Origin: Sphingobacteriales bacterium | GTDB lineage: Bacteria > Bacteroidota > Bacteroidia > Chitinophagales > UBA2359 | DNA: 59,236 nucleotides | Direction: 5' to 3' | NCBI GenBank assembly: GCA_016718845.1 | Contig: JADKCK010000048.1 | Location: 1-59,236 of the forward strand | Part shown: one piece after another, positions 16,808-24,502 of the stretch | Layout of the letters: the number at the start of each line of letters is the position of its first letter | How positions within the stretch are numbered: the stretch's first letter is position 1 | The notes under the pieces: model-generated | Databases searched by the model: none | Told to the model about the DNA's origin: nothing | The model's input: only the letters and a program-made list of their open reading frames with translations | Position numbers and translations under genes: made by a program

Positions 16808-17727
16808 TAGGCGTTTATAAGTTTTAAGAAGTAATCTTCTAGTTTTCGTTTCGACTCGATAGAAAAAACATCAATTTGGTTGTCGCATAATAATTTATTG
16901 ATGATAGGAATTTTTTCGTTGCTAATAGCCACTTGTATTTTGTTGTCCAGAATAGTATAGTTATTTTGGGGCAACTGTTGGGTTAAAACTTGCATTGCCT
17001 TTTGGGTATTGCTAACACCAAACAGCACAATTACATCGTTTTGGTTGAGTAAATCTGCCACACTACCTTGCACTATTGTTTTACCTTTGTTGATAATCAC
17101 CATTCGGTTGGCAATTAGCTCAATTTCGGATAAAATGTGCGACGACAGCACTACCGTTTTGTTTTGCTCGTTTCTTAACTGCAAAATAAGATTACGAATA
17201 TCAATAATGCCTTGTGGGTCGAGCCCAGTGGTGGGTTCGTCTAATATAATTAACTGTGGGTTATGCAGCAGGGTTTGAGCTATGCCCAAGCGTTGTTTCA
17301 TACCATGCGAAAAACCACTTACTTGGTCTTTTTCTCTGCCTTTTAATCCCACAAACTCAAGCATTTGGTGTATGTTGTTTTGGGTGATGTTGGTGCCCGA
17401 TACACGACCAAAAATTTCTAAATTTTTTTGGGCAGATAGATATAAATAAAAATCGGGTTTTTCAACAATACACCCAATTTTACTCAATATATAGTTCCTG
17501 TTTTTCGATAATTCTTTGCCAAACAAGCGTATTTCGCCTGCGGTTGGTTTTATAAGCGACAAAATGGTGCGGATAGTGGTACTTTTGCCTGCTCCATTTG
17601 GACCCAAAAAGCCAAAAACATCGCCTTTGTACACATCAAAAGTTACCTCTTCAACGGCTTTAAAGTTGCCGTAATGTTTTACTAAATTTTTTACCTCAAT
17701 GATTTTATTTGGGTCTGTCATGGTCAT
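16807..17727 (-). CDS. ABC transporter ATP-binding protein
   Basis: A 306-residue ATPase with Walker A GPNGAGKST (42-50), signature SHGMKQRLGIAQ, Walker B LIILDEPTTG and the switch His in VLSSHILSE. The ~80-residue C-terminal extension is typical of CcmA/NatA-like subunits of ABC-2 exporters. It drives the permease encoded next to it. The start at 17727 (MTMTDPNK) could also be the second Met two codons on. It follows the TIGR03643 gene by 9 bp, so both belong to the same transcript as tspO. The substrate cannot be told from the sequence. Confidence 0.9.
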   Translation of the reverse strand: MTMTDPNKIIEVKNLVKHYGNFKAVEEVTFDVYKGDVFGFLGPNGAGKSTTIRTILSLIKPTAGEIRLFGKELSKNRNYILSKIGCIVEKPDFYLYLSAQKNLEIFGRVSGTNITQNNIHQMLEFVGLKGREKDQVSGFSHGMKQRLGIAQTLLHNPQLIILDEPTTGLDPQGIIDIRNLILQLRNEQNKTVVLSSHILSEIELIANRMVIINKGKTIVQGSVADLLNQNDVIVLFGVSNTQKAMQVLTQQLPQNNYTILDNKIQVAISNEKIPIINKLLCDNQIDVFSIESKRKLEDYFLKLINA

Positions 17728-17736
17728 AATTGGGTG

Positions 17737-18036
17737 TTATCTTTTAGCAATTTTGTTGCCTGTTAACCGCTGACGCGAGCATTTAAACCGTTTTACTTCA
17801 TCGTTTCGTAGTTTGTCGTGTTTTGTTTTTCTGCCTGCCATGCGTTTGCGCCACATCTTAAAACTTGATAGTTTCGAGTTTTTGCGCATCAACTCCACAA
17901 CTGTCTGCTCGTCCAAACCAAACTGGTGTTCGATAGCTTCAAATGGCGTGCGGTCTTCCCATGCCATTTCTATGATTCGGTCAAGGTCTATTGGTGTTAA
18001 CACACTTGTATTTAGTAAGGTGTTTTGTTTAAACAT
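17737..18036 (-). CDS. TIGR03643 / DUF2805 family protein
   Basis: A 99-residue cytosolic protein. The segment DRIIEMAWEDRTPFEAIEHQFG followed by a Met-Arg-Lys-rich stretch (FKMWRKRMAGRKTKH) is the signature of this small family; the first part reads like a helix-turn-helix. Function unknown. Members are often found beside DUF2256 genes and cryptochrome/photolyase genes. Here its first 8 nt overlap the DUF2256 gene, so the two are tightly coupled. The strongly basic C-terminus suggests nucleic-acid binding, which is inference. Confidence 0.85.
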   Translation of the reverse strand: MFKQNTLLNTSVLTPIDLDRIIEMAWEDRTPFEAIEHQFGLDEQTVVELMRKNSKLSSFKMWRKRMAGRKTKHDKLRNDEVKRFKCSRQRLTGNKIAKR

Positions 18037-18181
18037 GTTTAGTGTTTTTTGTTTTTTGGCATCGGTTGCTACAATATTTTACTTCGTGCCAGTTTTTCTG
18101 CCACTTTTTACGCCAAGTAAATGGTTTTTGGCACACCAAACAAATTTTGCTTGGCAAATGTTCTTTTTTTACCCCTTGCAT
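18029..18181 (-). CDS. DUF2256 zinc-ribbon-like small protein
   Basis: A 50-residue gene too short for routine ORF lists. The product has two CxxC-like pairs (CLVC at 14-17 and CSNRC at 37-41) around PFTWRKKW and WHEVKYCS, which is the DUF2256 signature. It probably binds one zinc ion. The start at 18181 is 7 bp after the tspO stop, and the end overlaps the TIGR03643 start. DUF2256 commonly neighbours photolyase/cryptochrome genes; none is in this window. The role is unknown. Confidence 0.85.
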   Translation of the reverse strand: MQGVKKEHLPSKICLVCQKPFTWRKKWQKNWHEVKYCSNRCQKTKNTKHV

Positions 18182-18187
18182 CGCACA

Positions 18188-18661
18188 TTAATTTAATTGC
18201 CAAATGCTAAAATTAAGTAATGTAGCAAAGCTAACCCAACATAAATACGGAATTTGCAGATAAGCCGCTGTTTTGTTGATGGGTTTAAACAACCAAATCA
18301 TGGCTATAATACTTGCCCACATAAGCAAAATCTCGACAAGTGCTACCCCTAGCAGTTTAAACTCGAAAAACAAAAAACTCCAAGCAAAATTTAGTACCAA
18401 TTGTATAGCAAAAATAATTAGTGCATTACGCTTGGCAACACTTGCGGGTGCTTGCCAAATTAGGTACAACGATACACCCATCAGCAAGTAAAGCAGTGTC
18501 CAAACGGGTCCAAATAGGTAGTTTGGCGGGTTAAAACTGGGTTTGTTAAGCAAAGCATACCACGTATTGATGTTGCTTGCTGTTGCAATGCCGCCAATAC
18601 TACCAATTAATAATGGTGAGCTTAGGCAAATGAGTAAAGTTAATCCGTTTTTGATGGTCAT
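18188..18661 (-). CDS. tspO: TspO/MBR family tryptophan-rich sensory protein
   Basis: A 157-residue membrane protein with five hydrophobic helices. TspO landmarks visible are NKPSFNPPNYLFGPVWTLLY near residues 40-58 and a WSFLFFEFKLLG stretch in the fourth helix. TspO proteins bind porphyrins and influence pigment gene expression and photo-oxidative stress. The open frame extends 56 codons further upstream, but the extension has no family match and the ATG at 18661 gives the standard length. It heads a run of six closely spaced genes (tspO, DUF2256, TIGR03643, ABC ATPase, permease, LolA-like), upstream of the crt genes. Confidence 0.9.
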   Translation of the reverse strand: MTIKNGLTLLICLSSPLLIGSIGGIATASNINTWYALLNKPSFNPPNYLFGPVWTLLYLLMGVSLYLIWQAPASVAKRNALIIFAIQLVLNFAWSFLFFEFKLLGVALVEILLMWASIIAMIWLFKPINKTAAYLQIPYLCWVSFATLLNFSIWQLN

Positions 18662-18753
18662 TTGGGATAGATATTTAATTGATTTTAAAGCATAATTGTT
18701 GGCATTTAGACTAAAGCTTCTTGCTGCATAACAATTCGGTGCAAAAATTGTTG

Positions 18754-18761
18754 TAACTTTG
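18754..18761 (+). promoter_or_regulatory. Promoter -7 box of the bioF-like gene
   Basis: TAACTTTG, 25 bp before the start codon; no TTG at the expected distance. Confidence 0.5.
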
Positions 18762-18785
18762 TGCCTAAAAATAAAAACAAAGTAA

Positions 18786-19931
18786 ATGCTCCATCCTTTA
18801 GAACAACATTTACAAGCCATTTTAGACAAAAAAAAAGCGGCTCATCATTACCGCACCTTGCGATTAAATGATGAGCTACTTGTAGATTTTTGCTCGAACG
18901 ATTATTTAGGTTTATCGGCATCTGCCCAGCTACACGAGCGGATATTGAGCGATATAAGTAACTTAAAAGCGGTTGGTTCTACGGGCTCGCGCTTGTTGCG
19001 GGGTAATTATGCCCTGATAGAAGAAACCGAACAAATAGTGGCGCGTTTTCATCGTGCCGAAGCCGCTTTGATATTTAACTCGGGCTACGATGCCAATGTA
19101 GGTTTGTTTCAGGCGGTGGCACGGCGCGGCGATGTTATTTTGTTCGACGAGTTTTCGCACGCATCAACCCGCGACGGCATCCGCCTAAGCCATGCTCAAG
19201 CACAAAGTTTTAAACACAACGATATTGACGATTTAGAACGTTTGTTGCAAAACAATAGTACAGGCAATGTGTTTATAGCCCTCGAGGCGGTTTATTCGAT
19301 GGACGGCGACCATGCTTTGTTGTACGATATTGCCTATTTAGCCCAAAAATACGGGGCATATTTGGTGGTAGATGAGGCTCATTCGACAGGTACAACAGGT
19401 AAAAACGGCGAGGGCGTGTGTGCATCTTTGGGTTTAGAACAACAAGTTTTTGCCCGTATCCACACTTTTGGCAAGGCTATGGGCGTACACGGCGCAGCTA
19501 TTTTAGGCACTAACACCTTGCGCAACTACCTTATCAATTTTTGCAGGTCGTTTATTTACACAACTGCTATGCCTTTGCACACCGCATTAGCCATAAAACA
19601 TGCCTACATACTGTTGCAAGAGCCAACAATGCAAACCCAAATTGAGCAACTAAGGCAAAACATAAGTTTGTTTAATGTACTGATAAAAACACAATTGCCA
19701 CAAGCCCATTTTGCAAAAAGTTATTCGCCTATTCAGGCTTGGATAATTGACGGAAACGAACCAGCTAGACTTGCAGCCCAACAACTACAAAAGGCAGGCT
19801 ACGATGTGCGTGCCATACTAAGCCCAACCGTAGCCGCCGGCACCGAGCGATGCCGCATTTGTTTGCATAGTTTTAACACCGAAGCCCAAATAGTAGGCTT
19901 GATAGAAACAATGAAGGAAATTAATGGATAA
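18786..19931 (+). CDS. bioF: Alpha-oxoamine synthase, probably 8-amino-7-oxononanoate synthase (BioF)
   Basis: A PLP enzyme of 381 residues. BioF condenses pimeloyl-thioester with alanine in biotin synthesis. Visible features are SNDYLGL (37-43), GSTGSRLLRGN (64-74), DEAHSTG (196-202) and the PLP lysine in HTFGKAMG (Lys230). Relatives with the same fold make sphinganine (serine palmitoyltransferase) or 2-amino-3-ketobutyrate. Length and the SRLLRGNY pattern favour BioF, but no other bio gene is adjacent. A biotin-dependent carrier protein is encoded 600 bp away. The gene is single and divergent from tspO. Confidence 0.82.
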   Translation: MLHPLEQHLQAILDKKKAAHHYRTLRLNDELLVDFCSNDYLGLSASAQLHERILSDISNLKAVGSTGSRLLRGNYALIEETEQIVARFHRAEAALIFNSGYDANVGLFQAVARRGDVILFDEFSHASTRDGIRLSHAQAQSFKHNDIDDLERLLQNNSTGNVFIALEAVYSMDGDHALLYDIAYLAQKYGAYLVVDEAHSTGTTGKNGEGVCASLGLEQQVFARIHTFGKAMGVHGAAILGTNTLRNYLINFCRSFIYTTAMPLHTALAIKHAYILLQEPTMQTQIEQLRQNISLFNVLIKTQLPQAHFAKSYSPIQAWIIDGNEPARLAAQQLQKAGYDVRAILSPTVAAGTERCRICLHSFNTEAQIVGLIETMKEING

Positions 19932-19934
19932 TGA

Positions 19935-20522
19935 TTATTTAATCTGCCTAAAAGTTAGGTTAATACGTGGGTTAGTTGGGCGACTAGTTTTGGGTATGGC
20001 ATGTTGCCAATAATGTTGGGTATTACCGCTCATTACAAGCAACGACCCATTGTGTAGCGGTATTTCATGTTTTTGGTGATGATTGTTTTTTGCTCGCAAC
20101 AAAAAACGCCGCTCGGCACCCAAACTAAGCGAGGCAATAGTGGGCATTTTACCCAATTCGGGCTCGTCGTCGGCGTGCCACCCCATCGAGTCTTGCCCAT
20201 GCCGATAAAAGTTAAGCAATACACTGTTAAATGTTGCCCCCGAAATAGTTTCTATTTTTTGTTTTATGTTTAACAATTCATCTGTCCAGGCATTGGGTTG
20301 CAGGGTTAAACCCGAGTAGGTATAACTTGCCCCCTCGTTGCCATACCAAGCCGACAAACGCGGTGTAAGTACCTGTTTGCCAAACATACGTATGGTATCT
20401 TGTCGCCAAGCAATATTTTTATCCGATTGCAAATAGGCAAATAGCGTGCCTGCTTCGGTAGGCGATAAAAACTGAGGTGCATACCACAAGGTGGCATTAG
20501 GCAATGAAATATCTACCGTCAT
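19935..20522 (-). CDS. Alpha-ketoglutarate-dependent dioxygenase, AlkB family
   Basis: A 195-residue Fe(II)/2-oxoglutarate oxygenase predicted to repair alkylated bases by oxidative demethylation. The iron ligands are His116 and Asp118 (WHADDE) and His174 (WQHAIPK). The 2-oxoglutarate-binding Arg lies in NPRINLTFR near the end (Arg186, Arg192). The N-terminal nucleotide-recognition lid (TPRLSAWYG) matches ALKBH2/3-like bacterial forms. Its start overlaps the stop of the biotin carrier gene by one nucleotide, so the two are translationally coupled, an unexpected pair. An AidB-like gene lies 2 kb away on the same strand. Confidence 0.9.
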   Translation of the reverse strand: MTVDISLPNATLWYAPQFLSPTEAGTLFAYLQSDKNIAWRQDTIRMFGKQVLTPRLSAWYGNEGASYTYSGLTLQPNAWTDELLNIKQKIETISGATFNSVLLNFYRHGQDSMGWHADDEPELGKMPTIASLSLGAERRFLLRAKNNHHQKHEIPLHNGSLLVMSGNTQHYWQHAIPKTSRPTNPRINLTFRQIK

Positions 20523-21001
20523 TAGCCAAACTTTATCAAAACGGCGTTTTTTTCTACGGCGCTACCTTGTGTTACTTCAATGCTTTTTACCGTACCATCG
20601 TGCGGGGCGGTTAAAACGTTTTCCATTTTCATGGCTTCGAGTATCAACAGGGCATCACCTTTTTGTACTGTATCGCCAATGTTTACTTTGATAGCCAAAA
20701 TTAAACCCGGCATAGGTGCTTTAAACACGTCGGCTTTGGAGCCACTTTTAGCCGTCATGCCCATACTTTCGAGTAGTAGCTCGGTTTCGTCTTTCAACAA
20801 AACGGTATAATTATTGCCATTTACGCGCACAATGGCTGTTTTTGTGTCGTGGTCAATGCTTATCAAACGTATGTTGTACGATTGGTTTTGGCGCAACAAG
20901 TGCCATTCGGTGTTTGACAACTGAGCCAAATCAAGGTCTTCAAAAGCGGTTTGCTCGTTGATATCAAACGTATGCTGTTTATTTACTGTGGCTTTGTACA
21001 T
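20522..21001 (-). CDS. Biotin carboxyl carrier protein (acyl-CoA carboxylase type)
   Basis: A 159-residue carrier protein. The C-terminal biotinyl domain (about 90-159) includes APMPG and the biotinylation motif EAMKME with Lys125. The N-terminal ~85 residues form a small beta-rich linker domain typical of propionyl/acetyl-CoA or oxaloacetate-decarboxylase-type carriers in Bacteroidota. The biotin carboxylase and carboxyltransferase are not in the window, although such subunits often sit together. It is upstream of and overlapping alkB. It could serve propionyl-CoA carboxylase or methylmalonyl-CoA decarboxylase; sequence alone does not decide. Confidence 0.88.
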   Translation of the reverse strand: MYKATVNKQHTFDINEQTAFEDLDLAQLSNTEWHLLRQNQSYNIRLISIDHDTKTAIVRVNGNNYTVLLKDETELLLESMGMTAKSGSKADVFKAPMPGLILAIKVNIGDTVQKGDALLILEAMKMENVLTAPHDGTVKSIEVTQGSAVEKNAVLIKFG

Positions 21002-21313
21002 ATTTTGTGCAATTTAGGGCGCTAATATCGGTAAATTTTGGCATAAAACAAGCAAACAACATTATTTAACGTTTCTTAAACCAACAATTTGTAGTTAAAA
21101 TGCACTTTGCTACAAAAAAGGCGTATCTTTGCACACTCAATTAGCCCTATTTTTGCTTTGACAAGTACTATCTGTTCAAAAAAGGCTAGTGTAGTTTGGG
21201 CATAAGTTATTTTGTTGCAGATATGTCCTAATTCGTAGATTTGCATTTACACCTAAAATGTTGAATCACCCAATCAAATAACTCAAAAAATCTACTTTTG
21301 TTTTTTTATAATT
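21002..21313. other. Intergenic region between the biotin carrier gene and the moxR gene
   Basis: No gene is seen in these 312 bp. On the plus strand TATCTTTG (21124-21131) and TAGATTTG (21236-21243) are two TAnnTTTG boxes, so MoxR may have two start sites and a leader of up to about 180 nt. No riboswitch fold is obvious. Confidence 0.5.
21124..21131 (+). promoter_or_regulatory. Upstream promoter -7 box of the moxR gene
   Basis: TATCTTTG with the typical GCA following; the nearest TTG (21107-21109) is only 14 nt upstream. A second box is at 21236-21243. Confidence 0.5.
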
Positions 21314-22279
21314 ATGGTCAATTTTAAATCAGATGTAGAGGCGATAGATGCACTATCGGCTATGTCGAAAAGTTTGCGCTCCGAAATTGCTAAAGTCATC
21401 GTTGGACAAGACGATGTTATCAAAAAAGTATTACTCAGTATTTTTTCCGACGGACACGTACTTTTGGTAGGTGTGCCGGGTTTGGCAAAAACATTGTTGG
21501 TTAAAACCATCGCCGATGTATTGGATTTATCGTTTAAACGTATCCAATTTACCCCCGACTTAATGCCCTCGGACATTACAGGTGCCGAAATTTTGGACGA
21601 AAACCGTAACTTCCGATTTATAAAAGGTGCATTATTTGCCAATATTGTACTTGCCGATGAGATAAACCGTACACCGCCCAAAACTCAAGCGGCTTTGCTC
21701 GAGGCAATGCAAGAGCGCTCGGTAACACTTGGCGGGCATTTGCACCAACTACCTGCTCCGTTTTTTGTATTAGCTACTCAAAACCCTATCGAGCAAGAAG
21801 GTACTTACCCCTTGCCCGAAGCACAACTCGACCGTTTTATGTTTAACATAAAAGTAGGGTATCCATCGTTTAACGAAGAGTTAATGGTGGTAAAAAATAC
21901 CACAAGTAGCCGCAGTGTAACGTTGAACAAACTTATAGATGCCGAAGAAATCATCTATTTCCAAAAGCTAGTTCGCCGTATGCCCATTGCCGACAATGTG
22001 TTAGAATACGCCGTAAAATTGGTGGGTAAAACCCGCCCCGGCAGCGATTTGGCTACCCCTGCCACCAACAACTACTTATCGTGGGGTGCTGGTCCGCGTG
22101 CCTCGCAGTTTTTGGTTTTAGGTGCTAAATGTAATGCTGCACTTAATGGCAAATACTCGCCCGATATAGAAGATGTACGCTCTGTAGCCGAAGATGTATT
22201 GCGTCACCGTATCATCAGAAACTATAAAGCAGAAGCCGAAGGCTTAAGTATGGAAAAAATCATTCAGGATTTACTGTAA
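21314..22279 (+). CDS. MoxR family AAA+ ATPase
   Basis: A 321-residue chaperone-like ATPase. Walker A is GVPGLAKT (53-60), Walker B ends LADEINR near 113-121, followed by TPPKTQAALLEAMQE and the sensor LATQNPIEQEGTYPLPEAQLDRF region, all hallmarks of MoxR. Such proteins mature or activate partner complexes together with a VWA-domain protein, and the usual neighbour is a DUF58/VWA gene. Here no such partner follows; a terminator hairpin lies 65 bp after the stop. The family is certain; the client is unknown. Confidence 0.93.
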   Translation: MVNFKSDVEAIDALSAMSKSLRSEIAKVIVGQDDVIKKVLLSIFSDGHVLLVGVPGLAKTLLVKTIADVLDLSFKRIQFTPDLMPSDITGAEILDENRNFRFIKGALFANIVLADEINRTPPKTQAALLEAMQERSVTLGGHLHQLPAPFFVLATQNPIEQEGTYPLPEAQLDRFMFNIKVGYPSFNEELMVVKNTTSSRSVTLNKLIDAEEIIYFQKLVRRMPIADNVLEYAVKLVGKTRPGSDLATPATNNYLSWGAGPRASQFLVLGAKCNAALNGKYSPDIEDVRSVAEDVLRHRIIRNYKAEAEGLSMEKIIQDLL

Positions 22280-22609
22280 ATTATTGAGCTGCAAACTACT
22301 GTTTGTGCTTTGTAATCAATGTTTGTTTTGTGCCATGTAATGCAAAAAAGCGGTTTTATAGCCTAAAATGGGCTGTAAAACCGCTTTTTTGCGCGCTTTT
22401 GTGTAGCTAAACGAAAAATAAGTTGTAATAAAACCATTTAATAGTTGTTAAACTAAAAAATAGTTTAGATTAAACCAAATTATCATTAAGTAACTAAAAA
22501 AAAGTTGATAATAAACTAAAATTTCGTTTAATGCCTTATCTTCTTTAAAATGTTGGTATTTGGTGGTTAGTATATCTGCTTATAAAAGCACAATTTACCA
22601 TCCAACAAA
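22280..22609. other. A/T-rich intergenic region after moxR
   Basis: These 330 bp between convergent genes contain a strong terminator (22344-22390) and then about 150 bp of A/T-rich sequence with a small palindrome AAACTAAAAAATAGTTT at 22449-22465. No coding or RNA feature is recognised. Confidence 0.5.
22344..22390. terminator. Terminator of the moxR gene
   Basis: AAAAAAGCGGTTTTA-AGCC pairs with GGCT-TAAAACCGCTTTTTT: a long stem with T-run, potentially active in both directions. Confidence 0.8.
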
Positions 22610-24283
22610 CTACACCTCCCATGCCATTAATGCTTCTATATCTTCGCGGCAGATGTCTGTTTGCACGTTGTTGTGTATGGGCGATAGTTGCGATACATAA
22701 TAACTCGCAGCTACCTTCATCCATGCTTCGCTTTTAGTGTCGGTGTAGTGCAACAACATAGCAAATTGATACAATAGGCTTAGTTGTTCAAAAACATATA
22801 GTGCCGTGACTTCGCATATATTGGACGGTAGGTCGGGCAGTTTTTTAGCTAACTCCATAATAGCTTGCAAATGGGTATCGGCAAAATGTTTACAGTTATG
22901 GGCGTTGTAAATAGTAGTTATATCGTCGTTCAAAATGCTTAAACCCTCCGATTTAAAGATGGCTCGCAGCATATCTAAGGTCATTATATTGCCTGCACCT
23001 TCCCAAATAGGCAACACCATGGCATCGCGCATTAGGCGGGGCATAATGCCATCTTCTATATACCCCAATCCGCCCATCAGCTCCATGCACTCGCGGATAC
23101 TGTATACGGCGTTTTGGGCAGTTGCTTTTTTTAGCATGGGTGTTAGCAAGCGTATCAGCTCCATGTATTTTGGGTGATGATTATCGGCTTTGTCCAATAC
23201 TTGTATGGTGTGAAAAGTGAGGTAAAAATGGGCAAGGTATTTCGAGCCTAATTCCCAAAGTTTGTGGCGTATTAGTGCATGTTCAAGTGCGTTAGTGCCA
23301 AAGGTGGTGCGGTGACATAAAAAATGGTAGCTTTCTACCAAAGCTCGGCGTGTAAGCCCAATTGCCGATACCGAATTATAAAGGCGCGAAAGGTTAATCA
23401 TGTCGGTCATGATTTTAAAGCCTTGCCCTTCGGTGCCAACCAATTTGGCGGGGGTGTTGGTAAAAATGCACTCGGCACTTGCCATCGAGCGCACGCCCAA
23501 TTTATCTTTCAATCGTACAATATCTAGGCTATTTTTAATGCTTGTAGATGAGTAGGGTTCGACTAAAAATATAGACAAGCCTTTTGTACCTTTTATAGCG
23601 GGGTTTGTGCGGGCAAGTGCAAAAATAATTTGGGCATTGGCATTGCTACAAAACCATTTTTCGCCATTTAGCCAATAAGTGCCGTCGGCTTGTTTGGTGG
23701 CTGTTACCAAATTAGCTCCAACGTCCGAGCCGCCTGCTTTTTCGGTCAAAAACATAGCACCCGTGTATAGTTCGTTGGCATTTTGGGTGTAGATGTGGGG
23801 CAAAAGGCGTGTTTTATCCTCATCGGTGCAATACCTATCAATTAGTCGGGCAACGCCATCGGTCATGCAAAGGGGGCAATATACGCCTGCTTCTGCCATC
23901 GAAAACAAAAAACCTGCTGCAAAACCTAACTGATGCAACTCGGCGGCAAAGCGTTGTCGCAAATCGGGTTGCCATTTTACACTAAACATCTCCGATTGTA
24001 CAGCAAGGTCTATCATCTGCCAATAAGCCGGATGAAAGTTGATTTGATTGATGGTTTCGCCCAGATGATTGCGTTTGTTGAGTTGTGGCGGCTGTTTGTC
24101 GGCGGTGGCTGCCAAATGTGTTAGCTCGTTAGCGGCTTGATTGCCCAAACGGTCTAATTTGGGGTGCATATATTGGTAGGCATCGGGCGATAATTGGCTG
24201 CTTAAAAAGTGCCGAAATGCCAAATCGTGCCGAAAAAAATTGCTAAAAGGCACAAATTGGTTATCTAAAACTTGATTGGACAT
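22610..24283 (-). CDS. AidB-like acyl-CoA dehydrogenase
   Basis: A 557-residue flavoprotein of the long acyl-CoA dehydrogenase branch that includes E. coli AidB (adaptive response to alkylation). Characteristic segments are CPLCMTDG, MFLTEKAGGSDVG near residue 180, LKDKLGVRSMAS, and near the C-terminal third GGLGYIEDG followed by WEGAGNIMTLDML, close to the AidB WEGSGN motif. The N-terminal ~150-residue extension also fits AidB rather than short-chain enzymes. Whether it acts on acyl-CoA or protects DNA cannot be decided. An AlkB gene lies 2 kb downstream, which is suggestive. No operon partner is directly linked. Confidence 0.85.
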   Translation of the reverse strand: MSNQVLDNQFVPFSNFFRHDLAFRHFLSSQLSPDAYQYMHPKLDRLGNQAANELTHLAATADKQPPQLNKRNHLGETINQINFHPAYWQMIDLAVQSEMFSVKWQPDLRQRFAAELHQLGFAAGFLFSMAEAGVYCPLCMTDGVARLIDRYCTDEDKTRLLPHIYTQNANELYTGAMFLTEKAGGSDVGANLVTATKQADGTYWLNGEKWFCSNANAQIIFALARTNPAIKGTKGLSIFLVEPYSSTSIKNSLDIVRLKDKLGVRSMASAECIFTNTPAKLVGTEGQGFKIMTDMINLSRLYNSVSAIGLTRRALVESYHFLCHRTTFGTNALEHALIRHKLWELGSKYLAHFYLTFHTIQVLDKADNHHPKYMELIRLLTPMLKKATAQNAVYSIRECMELMGGLGYIEDGIMPRLMRDAMVLPIWEGAGNIMTLDMLRAIFKSEGLSILNDDITTIYNAHNCKHFADTHLQAIMELAKKLPDLPSNICEVTALYVFEQLSLLYQFAMLLHYTDTKSEAWMKVAASYYVSQLSPIHNNVQTDICREDIEALMAWEV

Positions 24284-24329
24284 GGGGTTTTTTGATTATT
24301 GATTGTTGATTATTTGTGAAAATCCAGCT

Positions 24330-24480
24330 GGATACACCAACTGTTCAAAACTTAGGGTAAGCCAATCAGGGTTTGTATACTTGTCGAATGGTTGCTGAGC
24401 CTGTCGAAGCACATCGCCCCAAAAAAAACTTTTCGGTATCAAGCGGTCGTTGAGCGTAGTCGAAATGTCTGCTTGACCAT
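24330..24480. repeat. Composite intergenic repeat: decayed hairpin-element copy plus GAGCCTGTCGAAG / GAGCGTAGTCGAA motif
   Basis: CTTAGGGTAAGCCAA (24351-24365) matches the inside of copy C of the dispersed hairpin element (48051-48065). It is followed by TTGCTGAGCCTGTCGAAGCA and GTTGAGCGTAGTCGAAATG, the widely seen Bacteroidota intergenic repeat whose translation gives spurious SLSKH and VVERSRN peptides. A related GTTGAGCGAAGTCGAAAC motif is at 42917. Confidence 0.6.
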
Positions 24481-24502
24481 GCTTCGCAGCAAACCTAATT
24501 GG

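Noticed and set aside
15965..17727. GldF/GldA-type gliding transporter
   Set aside because: The ABC pair is generic ABC-2 type, no gldG follows, and the downstream partner is LolA-like.
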